From positions 1 to 51,512 of the forward strand of contig NCDY01000005.1 in assembly GCA_002280405.1 (NCBI GenBank): DNA of 51,512 bases. The letters run 5' to 3'. The stretch comes from Rhodobacterales bacterium 32-66-9. GTDB lineage: Bacteria; Pseudomonadota; Alphaproteobacteria; Rhodobacterales; Rhodobacteraceae. Below, piece after piece: positions 26,503-35,439 of this stretch. A model generated the notes under the pieces. That model was given only the letters and a program-made list of their open reading frames with translations, was not told the DNA's origin and did not search any database. Position 1 is the first letter of the stretch. Each line of letters starts with the position of its first letter. The position numbers and the translations under genes were made by a program.

Positions 26503-26520
26503 TGTCCCCTTCGCGGGGAT
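26503..26520. promoter_or_regulatory. Candidate operator TGTCCCC...GGGGAT
   Basis: TGTCCCC (26503-26509) and GGGGAT (26515-26520) form a short dyad in the divergent region between the BVMO (start 26469) and ferredoxin reductase (start 26617). It shares the TGTCCC half with other intergenic sites of this island. Confidence 0.3.
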
Positions 26521-26616
26521 TGTTCGACGCGGAGCCAGCAAACATGGCAGAAGCGACACGCTACGATCGCGTCAAATGCCTTCGGGCGCGCTTAGCGGAC
26601 GTGCTGGAGAGCGGCA

Positions 26617-27861
26617 GTGACTATTGGTTACGACATTGTCATCGTCGGAGCGGGCCATGGCGGGGCGCAGGCGGCGATCGCGCTGCGGCAGCAGAAATTC
26701 GAAGGAACGATCGCAGTCATCGGCGAGGAGCCGGAGCTTCCCTATGAGCGCCCCCCGCTCAGCAAGGAATATCTGGCGAAGGAAAAGGGCTTCGAGCGGA
26801 TATTGATCCGCCCGGCCGATTTCTGGCACGACCGCGCGATCACTATGCGGCTGGGCGAGCGCGTCGTCGCGGTCGATCCCGATGCGCATGCGCTCCGATG
26901 CGCCGACGGGCAAAGCGTTCGATACGGGACGTTGATCTGGGCAACCGGTGGTCATCCGCGCCGCATGCCCGATGTCGGCATACTGGCGGGGCTTCATCAC
27001 GTGCGCACCCGCGCCGACGTTGACCAGCTCGAGGCGGAGCTCGGCGGGACCCAGCGCGTCATCGTCATCGGCGGCGGCTATATCGGGCTGGAGGCGGCAG
27101 CCGTGCTCACCAAGTTCGGCAAGTCGATCACGGTACTGGAGGCGCAGGACCGGGTGCTGGCGCGCGTCGCCGGCGAGCCGCTTTCGCGCTTCTTCGAAGC
27201 CGAGCACCGCAGCCACGGGGTGGATATCCGCCTGGGCGTTTCGATCGAAAGCATCGAGGCGCGGGATGGCCGCGTCACCGGCGTGCGCCTGGCGACCGGG
27301 GAGACACTGACGGCGCAGATGATCATCGTCGGCATCGGCATCGTCCCCGCGGTCGAACCGCTGCTTGCTGCGGGCGCCGCGGGCGGCAACGGCGTCACCG
27401 TGGATGCGCAATGCCGCACAAACCTGCCTGGCATCTTCGCAATCGGCGACTGCGCCGCGCATCCGAACGACTTTGCCGATGGCGCATTGCTTCGCCTCGA
27501 ATCAGTGCAGAACGCTACGGACCAGGCGACGCTCGTCGCCAAGACGATCATGGGCCAGGCGCCCCGCTACGACGCCGTGCCCTGGTTCTGGTCCAACCAG
27601 TACGACATCAAGCTCCAGACCGTCGGCCTGTCGATCGGCCACGATGCGACGGTGGTGCGCGGCGACCCTGCGACCCGCAGCTTCTCGGTGGTCTATCTGA
27701 AGCAGGGCCGCGTGATCGCCCTCGATTGCGTCAACATGACCAAGGACTATGTCCAGGGCCGCGCGCTGATCACTTCGCGTATCGCCCTCGATCTGGATGC
27801 AATCGCGCGTGCCGACGTTCCGCTCAAGGAGCTGGCCGCTGCCGCAACGCCGCAACTCTAG
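26617..27861 (+). CDS. FAD-dependent ferredoxin reductase
   Basis: 414-residue NAD(P)H:ferredoxin reductase of the class used by P450 and Rieske systems. FAD-binding GAGHGG is at 11-16, then [14 protein letters not shown], the NAD(H)-binding [11 protein letters not shown], and [11 protein letters not shown]. The C-terminal domain begins at [14 protein letters not shown]. The start is GTG 26617, with GGAGAG 6 bases upstream. No [2Fe-2S] ferredoxin gene is present in the window. It probably passes electrons, through a ferredoxin encoded elsewhere, to the P450 at 32976 or the Rieske oxygenase at 7466. Confidence 0.92.
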   Translation: MTIGYDIVIVGAGHGGAQAAIALRQQKFEGTIAVIGEEPELPYERPPLSKEYLAKEKGFERILIRPADFWHDRAITMRLGERVVAVDPDAHALRCADGQSVRYGTLIWATGGHPRRMPDVGILAGLHHVRTRADVDQLEAELGGTQRVIVIGGGYIGLEAAAVLTKFGKSITVLEAQDRVLARVAGEPLSRFFEAEHRSHGVDIRLGVSIESIEARDGRVTGVRLATGETLTAQMIIVGIGIVPAVEPLLAAGAAGGNGVTVDAQCRTNLPGIFAIGDCAAHPNDFADGALLRLESVQNATDQATLVAKTIMGQAPRYDAVPWFWSNQYDIKLQTVGLSIGHDATVVRGDPATRSFSVVYLKQGRVIALDCVNMTKDYVQGRALITSRIALDLDAIARADVPLKELAAAATPQL

Positions 27862-27885
27862 GCGCATGTTTGCCGTGCCACGCGG

Positions 27886-29520
27886 ATGAGCGACGGACCT
27901 CCCGCCCCGGCAGAAAGCTCCTCGCCCCTCGCCTCGCGGACGTTCAGGGAGATCTGGGCGGCGAACACCCTGTCCAATCTGGGCAGCCTGATCCAGCTGG
28001 TCGGCGCGTCGTGGCTGATGATCTCGCTCACCACGTCCGAACAGATGATCGCGCTCGTTCAGGCGAGCACCGCGTTGCCGCTGATGCTGCTGGCGCTCTG
28101 GGGCGGCACCATCGCCGATCGATTCGATCGCCGCGACGTGATGATGATGGCCCAGGCGTTCACGATGATCGCCTCGGCAGCGCTTGCCTTTTGTGCATGG
28201 GCGGGATGGCTGAGCCCGTGGTCGCTGCTGATCTTCACCTTCCTGATCGGGTGCGGGGGCGCGATGAAGACGCCGGCGTGGCAGGCAGCGGTCGGCGAGA
28301 TGGTGCCGCGCGCCGCTTTGCCCAGCGCGATCGCATTGAACAGCGTCGGCTTCAACCTCGCCCGCAGCGTGGGCCCGGCGATCGGTGGGCTAATCGTCGC
28401 GGCGGGGGGACCGGCAGTCGCCTTCGTCGCCAATGCGCTCAGCAACATCGGCATGCTCGCCGCGCTCCGCCGCTGGCGCCGCCCGCGCACGACGCGCACG
28501 TTGCCTCGGGAAAGCTTTATCGCAGCCATCGGTGCCGGCATCCGGTATGTCGCGATGGCCCCGGCAATCCTGACAGTGCTTCCCCGCGCCGCATTGTTTG
28601 GGCTGACGGCGAGCAGCGTACAGGCGCTGTTGCCGCTGATCGTGCGCGACCGCATGCATGGCGATGCCTTCACTTATGGGCTGCTGCTCGGCGCTTTCGG
28701 GCTTGGCGCGGTGGCGGGCGGGCTGGGCATCGGGAAGTTGGGCAGGCGCTGGTCGCCCGAGCAGCTCTCGCGCATCTTCTCGCTGGTGTTCGTGATCGGA
28801 ACCGTCGGCATCGCGCTCAGCCCCTGGCTCGCAATGTCGCTCGCAGCCCTCGCGCTCTCGGGCGCCGGCTGGCTCGTCACCTTTTCCACGTTGAATGTGA
28901 CAGTGCAGATGAACGCGCCCAATTGGGTGCTCGCGCGCGCACTGGCCCTCTATCAGATGGCCGCCTTTGGCGGAGTCGCGGCAGGCAGCTGGCTCGGCGG
29001 ATTCCTGGCTGATCACCATGGCGTTCGCGACGCGCTGCTTGTCTCCGCCGCGCTTCAGCTCGGCGTCATCGCATTGACGCGCTGGCTGCCGCTGCTCGGT
29101 TCGAACAACCTCGACCTTATGCCATTCAGCGGCCGGAAGCCGATCGAGGCTGAAGTCGCCCCGGCTCGGCAGGATAGCCCGGTAGTGCTGTTCACCGAGT
29201 TCCGCATCCACGTGGCGGATCACCCCAAATTCCTCGCGCTCATGCAGGAACGGAGACGCATCCGCGGGCGCAATGGCGCGCGGCGCTGGCAATTGCTCCA
29301 GGATATGAGGGATCCCGAAATCTGGGTCGAGACCATCCACTTGCGCGCCTGGTCGGACTATCTGCGCCACCGCGAACGCATCGCCGAATACGAAGCGCAG
29401 CTTTTCGCACAAATCCGCGCGCTCGACCGCAGTGACGAAGCGCCGCGAATCCGCCGGTTTGTAGTCGCCCCTCAGGGCCATTCCACCGAGGTCCCCGTGA
29501 CGCCGACCGACCTGGCGTAG
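27886..29520 (+). CDS. MFS transporter (EntS-like) with C-terminal soluble domain
   Basis: 544-residue protein. The first about 420 residues are a major facilitator with about 11-12 hydrophobic segments and the MFS loop GGTIADRFDRRDVMM, resembling the EntS/MFS_3 exporters. After the last membrane segment, about 100 soluble residues (VVLFTEFRIHVADHPKFLAL to HLRAWSDYLRHRERIAEYE) resemble the small ferredoxin-like fold of antibiotic-biosynthesis monooxygenases. The gene starts 25 bases after the reductase stop and is followed by an FAD hydroxylase. It may export a toxic intermediate or import substrate; direction is not determinable. Confidence 0.85.
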   Translation: MSDGPPAPAESSSPLASRTFREIWAANTLSNLGSLIQLVGASWLMISLTTSEQMIALVQASTALPLMLLALWGGTIADRFDRRDVMMMAQAFTMIASAALAFCAWAGWLSPWSLLIFTFLIGCGGAMKTPAWQAAVGEMVPRAALPSAIALNSVGFNLARSVGPAIGGLIVAAGGPAVAFVANALSNIGMLAALRRWRRPRTTRTLPRESFIAAIGAGIRYVAMAPAILTVLPRAALFGLTASSVQALLPLIVRDRMHGDAFTYGLLLGAFGLGAVAGGLGIGKLGRRWSPEQLSRIFSLVFVIGTVGIALSPWLAMSLAALALSGAGWLVTFSTLNVTVQMNAPNWVLARALALYQMAAFGGVAAGSWLGGFLADHHGVRDALLVSAALQLGVIALTRWLPLLGSNNLDLMPFSGRKPIEAEVAPARQDSPVVLFTEFRIHVADHPKFLALMQERRRIRGRNGARRWQLLQDMRDPEIWVETIHLRAWSDYLRHRERIAEYEAQLFAQIRALDRSDEAPRIRRFVVAPQGHSTEVPVTPTDLA

Positions 29521-29521
29521 C

Positions 29522-29544
29522 AATGTACCCCGACCCGGGACATT
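29522..29544. promoter_or_regulatory. Candidate operator AATGT...ACATT
   Basis: Arms AATGT (29522-29526) and ACATT (29540-29544), with GGGACA in the right arm region, form a 23-base dyad about 105 bases upstream of the FAD hydroxylase start. It is similar to the dyad at 41777-41800. Confidence 0.4.
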
Positions 29545-29649
29545 GCGCGGCGCAGAAGAGAGCGGCATCGCGGTGACGATGCCTGATACTCGACAGAAAG
29601 CAGCTGTCCCGCTCCCCGAAACCACGGCGTGCGCCGGAAGTGGACCCCG

Positions 29650-31257
29650 ATGACAATGGATGCACCGGTGCTGATCGTTGGCGGAGGACCCGTCGGGCTC
29701 GCTACCGCACTCGACCTCGGCCGCCGCGGTGTTGCCAGCATCGTCGTAGAGCGCGATGCCGGCACTGGCATCGAACTGCTCGCCAAGGCGGGAACGCTCA
29801 ACGAGCGCACGATGGAGATATGCCGCTTCTGGGGCATCGCCGATGCCGTCGCCGAATGCGGCTTTCCCGACGACGTCAATCTCGACACGATCTACTGCAC
29901 GGCGCTCGACGGCCTCTATATCGGCGCGGACCCGCGCCCGGCGACAAGTGGCAGGACGCCGCCCGACGGCGCTGTCGAGATGCTGCGGAAATGCCCGCAA
30001 TTCCTGTTCGATCCGATCCTGGCAAAGGCGGCGGAAGCGACCGGCAAGGTCAACCTGCTCTACGGCCACCGCTTCGAACGGATGGAACAGGACGATGACG
30101 GCGTCGCGATCCACGTGACTGGGATCGCCACCGGCGCGGCACGGACGCTGCGCGGGCGGTACCTCGTCGCCTGCGACGGCGCGGGCAGCCGTATCCGCCG
30201 CGGGCTGGACGTGGATTTTCCGGGGCGGATGCTGAGCTATTCGGTGAGCGCGATGATCCGCGCGGAGCTGAGCGACATCAAGTTCGGCGTGCGCAACCGC
30301 TACATGTTCATCGACGAGAAGGGCACCTGGGCCAACCTCACCTCGGTCGATGGCCGCACGCTCTGGCGGTTCACGCTGGTCGGCAACGAGGAAAAGCTCG
30401 ACCCCGCCGTCCACGACATTGGCGAGGACATCGCACGCGCGTTTGGGCCGGATATTCCGGCCGAGATCCTGCGCGTCCTGCCCTGGCGGCGAAGCCAGTG
30501 CACGGCCGCCCGCTACCGGGTGGGCAACGTCTTCCTGGCAGGAGACGCGGCGCACACCACGTCGCCGACCGGCGGGCATGGCCTGAACACCGGCGTGGGC
30601 GACGCGCTGGCGCTCGGCTGGATGCTCCACGCCACGCTTACCGGCCAGGGCGGCCCGGCGCTGCTCGACGGCTATGAGGCCGAACGGCGCCCGGTCGCGA
30701 TGCGCAACAGCTCGATCTCGACCGAGAATTTCACCAGCTGGATCGCGGCCGCGAATTTCTCGGACGTGCTCGCACCCGGCGCGCGCGGCGATGAAGCGCG
30801 CGAGCGGATCGGCGCGGAGATGAGCGCCGCGTTGCAACAGGAATGGACCTCGACCGGCGTCGGCATGGGCTATCGCTACGAGGGGTCACCGCTCATCGTT
30901 CCGGACGGCACTCCCGAGCCGCGGGATCCACCCGAGATCTATCGCCAGACCGCCCGCCCCGGCCACCGCGCGCCGCATGCCTGGCTGCCCGATGGCCGCT
31001 CGACGATCGACCTGTTCGGGCATGGCTATGTGCTGCTGCGCTTCGACCCCGAGGCAAATGTCGAGGCATTGGCCCGCGCCGCGCGCGAACAGGGCGTGAC
31101 CCTGGCGGTCATCGACATCGCGGATCCTTCGATCGCCCGGCTCTACGAGCGCGCGCTCGTGCTGGTGCGGCCCGACGCGCATGTCTGCTGGCGCGGGGAT
31201 ATCGCGCCCGACGATGAGGCCGCGCGCCGATTGATCCGGACGGTGACGGGGTTCTGA
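29650..31257 (+). CDS. FAD-dependent aromatic hydroxylase (PheA/TfdB family)
   Basis: 535-residue flavin hydroxylase. FAD-binding GGGPVG is at 11-16, with the DG motif CDGAGSRIRR and the GD motif NVFLAGDAAHTTSPTGGHG followed by LNTGVGDALALGW. The C-terminal thioredoxin-like domain (about 430-535) is typical of phenol hydroxylase PheA/TfdB relatives. ATG 29650 is preferred over a frame 7 codons longer; another ATG two codons downstream is also possible. It is the second hydroxylase of this superfamily in the window and differs from the MhpA-like one. The downstream gene starts 13 bases after its stop. Confidence 0.9.
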   Translation: MTMDAPVLIVGGGPVGLATALDLGRRGVASIVVERDAGTGIELLAKAGTLNERTMEICRFWGIADAVAECGFPDDVNLDTIYCTALDGLYIGADPRPATSGRTPPDGAVEMLRKCPQFLFDPILAKAAEATGKVNLLYGHRFERMEQDDDGVAIHVTGIATGAARTLRGRYLVACDGAGSRIRRGLDVDFPGRMLSYSVSAMIRAELSDIKFGVRNRYMFIDEKGTWANLTSVDGRTLWRFTLVGNEEKLDPAVHDIGEDIARAFGPDIPAEILRVLPWRRSQCTAARYRVGNVFLAGDAAHTTSPTGGHGLNTGVGDALALGWMLHATLTGQGGPALLDGYEAERRPVAMRNSSISTENFTSWIAAANFSDVLAPGARGDEARERIGAEMSAALQQEWTSTGVGMGYRYEGSPLIVPDGTPEPRDPPEIYRQTARPGHRAPHAWLPDGRSTIDLFGHGYVLLRFDPEANVEALARAAREQGVTLAVIDIADPSIARLYERALVLVRPDAHVCWRGDIAPDDEAARRLIRTVTGF

Positions 31258-31270
31258 CGGCGATGCGCCA

Positions 31271-32239
31271 ATGACCCTGCCCGCCGACATCCGCGCGCAA
31301 CTACGATTACCGCTGGTCTGCGCGCCGATGATCGGCGTCTCGGGTCCGCGCCTTGTCGCTGCCGCGTGCAAGGCCGGAATCATGGCGGGCCTGCCGCGCC
31401 ATAACGCCGCGAGCTTCGAGCAGTTCGAGCAATGGCTGTGCGAAATCCGTGATGCGCTTGCGCGGCGACTGGACGAAACCCCGGACGCGCCGGTGGGGCC
31501 GCTCGCGGTCAATCTCTCGACCGCGCTCGACGCCGCGGAGATGGCCCGCGAGCTCGACCTATATCGCCGCTACGGGGTCGATATCGTCATCTCCGCGCGC
31601 GGCAACCCGGCGGAGCTCGCCCGGCGCGTGCATGAGTGGGGCGGGCGGATCTTCCACGACGTCACCAGCCTGCGTTTCGCCGAAAAGGCTATCGAGGCGC
31701 AGGTCGACGGCATCACGTGCATCGCCTCGGGAGGCGGTGGGCATTCGGGCCAGATCAGTGCGTTCGCGCTGGTGCCGCGCATCCGCGCGATGTTCGCGGG
31801 AACGATCCTGCTGGGCGGCGCGATCTCGACCGGCGCGGGCGTGCGCGCGGCCGAGATGCTTGGCGCCGACCTGGCCTATCTGGGCACGCGCTTCATCGCC
31901 ACGGCGGAGGCCGACGCGCCCGACGAGTATAAGGCGATGCTGGTCGCCGGGGACGCCGAGGACGTGATCTTCTCGACGGCGATCAACGGCGTCGGCGCGA
32001 ATTGGCTGAAAGCGTCGCTGCGCGACATCGGGCTCGACCCTGAGTCCCTGCCCCGCTCCCCCGGCCGAGGCGATTACAGCCATCTGCCCGAAGGCAGGCG
32101 GCCATGGCGCGACATCTTCAGCGCCGGCCAGGGCCTGGCCGCGATCGCGGCGGTCGAGAGCGTCGAGAGCCTGGTGGAAAGACTCGAGAGCGAATACCGG
32201 GCCGCCTGCGCGGTACCCGTCTTCCCCCCGGCAGGCTGA
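31271..32239 (+). CDS. Nitronate monooxygenase (NMO/2-nitropropane dioxygenase) family protein
   Basis: 322-residue FMN-binding TIM barrel. The N-terminal PLVCAPMIGVSGPRLVAAACKAGIMAGLP and the GITCIASGGGGHSGQIS FMN-binding segment are family features. Members detoxify propionate-3-nitronate; homologues in steroid and aromatic clusters may instead act on enoyl-CoA-like or quinone substrates. It follows the FAD hydroxylase by 13 bases and is convergent with an SDR, 6 bases away. The in-pathway role is unknown. Confidence 0.85.
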   Translation: MTLPADIRAQLRLPLVCAPMIGVSGPRLVAAACKAGIMAGLPRHNAASFEQFEQWLCEIRDALARRLDETPDAPVGPLAVNLSTALDAAEMARELDLYRRYGVDIVISARGNPAELARRVHEWGGRIFHDVTSLRFAEKAIEAQVDGITCIASGGGGHSGQISAFALVPRIRAMFAGTILLGGAISTGAGVRAAEMLGADLAYLGTRFIATAEADAPDEYKAMLVAGDAEDVIFSTAINGVGANWLKASLRDIGLDPESLPRSPGRGDYSHLPEGRRPWRDIFSAGQGLAAIAAVESVESLVERLESEYRAACAVPVFPPAG

Positions 32240-32245
32240 CGACGG

Positions 32246-32968
32246 TCAGTGCCGCTGGTCCGCCGAATAGAGGCGGAGGTGCGGGATATTGGCGTGGTCC
32301 GGGCGTTCGAGCATGTAGCGCACCGCGTCCGCCAGGTCGGCGGGATCAAGCTTGCGCACCGCAACGTTCGAGCTACGTGGCTGGCCCGGCACGCGGTCGA
32401 AAAGATCGGTGTCGGTGGTGCCCGGCGCGATAACGCCCACACGTACGCCCGTCCCGGCCAGTTCGATCCGCAGCGCCTCGCTGAACCCCTCCACGGCGCG
32501 CTTGGTGCCGGCGTATACGCCGCAGCCCGGCGTCGTGAGGGTGGTGCTGATGCTCGACAAATTGACGATGTGGCCGTTTCCCTGCGCAGTCATGGCGCGC
32601 GCGAAGAGATAGCAGTTGCGCACCACCGCAGTGAAATTGACTGCGATCATCCGCTCCATCGCGTTTAGGTCGATTGCGTCGACCGCGCCGTTGCGGAAGA
32701 TGCCGGCATTGTTGACCAGCACGTCGGCGCGTCCGAACCGCTCCAGCGCCGCGGCAAGCAGGTCCTGCCCGGTCTTCGCGTCCGCGATGTCGCCGGCCAC
32801 GACCGCGGCATCGGTGCCGAACTCCTCGCGCAACGCGTCGAGTTCGGCGTCCGCCAGCGCGTTCAGCACCAGTCGGGCTCCAAGCGGCCGCAGCGCGCGC
32901 GCGATCGCCCTGCCGATCCCGCTCGAAGCGCCGGTGATCGCGACGACCTTGCCGGCGAGCGTGGTCAT
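32246..32968 (-). CDS. SDR-family oxidoreductase
   Basis: Classical SDR of 240 residues. Cofactor motif TGASSGIG is at 12-19, followed by NNAG, Ser in NLSSIS and active-site YAGTK. The start at ATG 32968 gives a normal SDR N-terminus. It begins 7 bases after the P450 stop, so the two are probably co-transcribed. It would further oxidise an alcohol made by the P450, or reduce a keto group. Confidence 0.88.
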   Translation of the reverse strand: MTTLAGKVVAITGASSGIGRAIARALRPLGARLVLNALADAELDALREEFGTDAAVVAGDIADAKTGQDLLAAALERFGRADVLVNNAGIFRNGAVDAIDLNAMERMIAVNFTAVVRNCYLFARAMTAQGNGHIVNLSSISTTLTTPGCGVYAGTKRAVEGFSEALRIELAGTGVRVGVIAPGTTDTDLFDRVPGQPRSSNVAVRKLDPADLADAVRYMLERPDHANIPHLRLYSADQRH

Positions 32969-32975
32969 GTGCCGA

Positions 32976-34100
32976 TCAGCTCGCGAGCTTGTAGCGCACC
33001 GGAAGTCGCTTGAGCCCGCCGACGAGGATCGAGTCGACGCGCTTGGGCTCGCCGGCCAGCTCGATGCGTTCGACGCGGTTGAAGAACTCCTCGAAGAAGA
33101 TAGCCATTTCCATCTTGGCGAGATGCTGGCCCAGGCAGACATGCGCGCCATAGCCGAACGCCATCTGCGGATTGGGCGCGCGATCGACGCGGAACTCGAA
33201 CGGCGCTTCGAAGATGTCCTCGTCGCGGTTCGCCGAAGGATAGCAGAGCATCAGCCAGTCGCCGGCACGGATCGTCTGCCCGCGCAGTTCATAGTCGGAG
33301 AGCGCCGTGCGCATGAAATGACTCACCGGCGAGGTCCAGCGGATCGCCTCGTTGACCAGCGACGGGATCAGGCTGCGGTCGGCCTTGACCTTGGCGAACT
33401 CCTCGGGCCGCTCGGCCAGCGCCCATGCCGCGCCTGCGGTGGAGGATGCGGTCGTGTCGTGCCCCGCCGTCGCGATCGTCATGTAATAGCTTACCGCATC
33501 CGCCTCGGCGATGGGCTGCCCGTCGATCGTCGAGTTCGCGATCACCGAGGCGAGGTCGCCGGTCGGATTGGCGCGGCGGTTGGCGATCAGCGCCGCGAAA
33601 TAATCGTACATCTCGTTCACGAGGTCGTGGTTCGACGTGGCGCCGACCGAGTTGCCGGTCTGGATGCCTGCGATCTCGGTATCGCGCGGATTGAAGAAGC
33701 GCTGCGTCATGGAGAGCAGCATGTCCTCGTCCGAACGCGGCAGCTGCAACAGGCTCAGGATGACGCGGAGGGGGAAGCGGTGCGATACGGCGTTGAGGAA
33801 GTCGATTTCTTCGTGCCCGACCATCGCGTCGATCGCTTCGCGGGCAATCTCGCGGATGTCCTGCTCGAGCATTTTGATGCCCTTCGGCGCGAACTGCGCG
33901 GCGGTTATCAGCCGGTAGCGCATGTGCACCGGCGCATCCATGGTGAGGAGCGAGCGGTTGACGGCACGCTTCCCTTCCGCCTCCACCTTGGCGACGTGGC
34001 CGGCGAAGTTCCGGTCGATCAGTGTCTTACGGGCGCCGTTGTTCGCAAAGATGCTGGGCTGGCGGCCGATCTCCTGGATGTCGTCATATTTCGTCACCAT
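32976..34100 (-). CDS. Cytochrome P450, N-terminally truncated
   Basis: Open frame of 374 residues covering most of a bacterial P450. I-helix AGHDTT is at 212-217, ExxR Glu251/Arg254 and the haem loop FGYGAHVCLG with Cys322. Typical soluble P450s are 400-420 residues; here the frame opens at ATG 34100 in the middle of a conserved early segment. In the same frame upstream, GYQDIGRNRRDPYPFW lies before it, reaching a TGA without an initiator. A separate short frame from ATG 34150 looks like the lost P450 N-terminus (see next entry). About 30-45 residues of the A-helix region seem deleted. It may be a pseudogene or be expressed by reinitiation as a crippled enzyme. Confidence 0.85.
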   Translation of the reverse strand: MVTKYDDIQEIGRQPSIFANNGARKTLIDRNFAGHVAKVEAEGKRAVNRSLLTMDAPVHMRYRLITAAQFAPKGIKMLEQDIREIAREAIDAMVGHEEIDFLNAVSHRFPLRVILSLLQLPRSDEDMLLSMTQRFFNPRDTEIAGIQTGNSVGATSNHDLVNEMYDYFAALIANRRANPTGDLASVIANSTIDGQPIAEADAVSYYMTIATAGHDTTASSTAGAAWALAERPEEFAKVKADRSLIPSLVNEAIRWTSPVSHFMRTALSDYELRGQTIRAGDWLMLCYPSANRDEDIFEAPFEFRVDRAPNPQMAFGYGAHVCLGQHLAKMEMAIFFEEFFNRVERIELAGEPKRVDSILVGGLKRLPVRYKLAS

Positions 34101-34150
34101 CCAGAAGGGATATGGGTCGCGGCGATTTCGGCCGATATCTTGGTAGCCAT
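34094..34150 (-). other. Relic of the P450 5' end (18-codon peptide)
   Basis: ATG 34150, preceded by GGAAAGG, opens an 18-codon frame, MATKISAEIAATHIPSGW, whose start resembles P450 N-termini of the MATKI-PEIAAT type. It ends in a TGA (34096-34094) that overlaps the ATG of the truncated P450 frame at 34100. So the original ribosome-binding site and first dozen codons survive, but the next stretch was deleted with a frame change. The overlap would allow termination-reinitiation into the P450 body. Confidence 0.6.
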
Positions 34151-34342
34151 ATCAAACACCTTTCCTCAAAAATGTCGGGCGTTCGCTACATTGGGGAAAC
34201 CGCTTCGTGCCGATCAGACCGACCGCATCCGGAAGCGGCCCGGCCCTCGCAGCCCTCGCCGTGCAAGGGTGTCTTGCATGCCTCGACAGGGCCGTCCTTC
34301 GATTTTGCCGACCAGCAGAAATAGCCGAAACCTATGGGAGGG

Positions 34343-35293
34343 TCATTCGTCCTCGACAGGCGTGGCCAGCCAACGCCCGTCCGCGATCATGTCGCGCAAC
34401 AGCTGCCGCGCCAGATCCTCGACTTCGATCGACGCACGCGTGAGCGGCTGTGCCGGGTTCCGCACAAAGGCCACGCTACGCGACAAATCGATGCCTTCGA
34501 CGTGCGCGGCCGAGAGTTCTCCGCCCGCCAGCTCGTTACGGATCGCGGCATGCGGGAGGAGTGTATATCCCAGACGCGATGCGACCAGCGTCTTGGTATG
34601 CGCCAGCGAATCGATCTCGATCGTGGTGGAGAGCGAGAGGTCCTCCATGTGCAGCTGCCGCTCGATCAGCTCACGCAGGCCATGCGATACCGACGGAAGG
34701 ATGAAATCGTAGGTTTTGAGCGCCGGTTGCTCGATCGGCTGCGTGGCGATGCCAAAGGCATCGGTTTCTCCAAACGCGCCGGCCGGCCCGACGAGCAAGA
34801 GCGTCTCGCGCGCGATCACCTTTGTCGAAAGGTGGCGCATGCCTTCGGCGGCATAGAGGATGCCCAGTTCGATCCGCCCTTCCTCCAGCCATCTGCGAAT
34901 CGTGCCGGTCATCGCCTCGCGGACATGGATATTGACCAATGGCAGCGATCTTCGCGCCGCAACGAGAAGCGGCACACCCAGGATCATGCTGGCCGTCGCC
35001 GGCAGGCCCACCGCTACGTTCCCCTGCGGCACGCGCTCGGTTGCCTGAACCTCCTCGCGGGCCCGGTTCATCGCCTGGAGGATCGTCGCGGCATGCTCCT
35101 GCAGCATTCGCCCTGCATCAGTCGCCACTACGCCGCGCGAGGTCCGGCGAAACAGCTTGGTGCCGAATTCGTCCTCGAGCCGGAGAAGCTGCTGACTCAA
35201 TGAGGGCTGCGCGATCCCCAGGCGGTCGGCCGCTTCGGTAATCGAGGCGCAGCGCCCTATCATCACAAAATTACGAAGTTGGATCTCGTCCAT
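34343..35293 (-). CDS. LysR-family transcriptional regulator
   Basis: 316-residue LysR regulator. Its winged helix is at 1-60 ([27 protein letters not shown]). It is a close paralogue of the LysR at 13833. Divergently transcribed from the HpaH-like hydratase/acyl-CoA dehydrogenase pair, 146 bases apart, and followed downstream (192-base gap) by the broken P450. It probably activates the hydratase operon in response to a pathway metabolite. Confidence 0.9.
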   Translation of the reverse strand: MDEIQLRNFVMIGRCASITEAADRLGIAQPSLSQQLLRLEDEFGTKLFRRTSRGVVATDAGRMLQEHAATILQAMNRAREEVQATERVPQGNVAVGLPATASMILGVPLLVAARRSLPLVNIHVREAMTGTIRRWLEEGRIELGILYAAEGMRHLSTKVIARETLLLVGPAGAFGETDAFGIATQPIEQPALKTYDFILPSVSHGLRELIERQLHMEDLSLSTTIEIDSLAHTKTLVASRLGYTLLPHAAIRNELAGGELSAAHVEGIDLSRSVAFVRNPAQPLTRASIEVEDLARQLLRDMIADGRWLATPVEDE

Positions 35294-35439
35294 CAGCCAC
35301 GCTCACTGGTTACCTAATGGGCACTCCCTACACGGAGCGACAGCCAGAAACTATGGCGCGTATTGCGACCGCGCGATGGCGCGCAAGACGGCACCCGTAT
35401 AGCCAGAGGGCAAGGAAAACAGGGGAGGAATCTCGGGCG

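Noticed and set aside
28390..30837. Antisense frame of 815 codons across the MFS and hydroxylase genes
   Set aside because: Spans two unrelated genes on the other strand and shows no recognisable domain.
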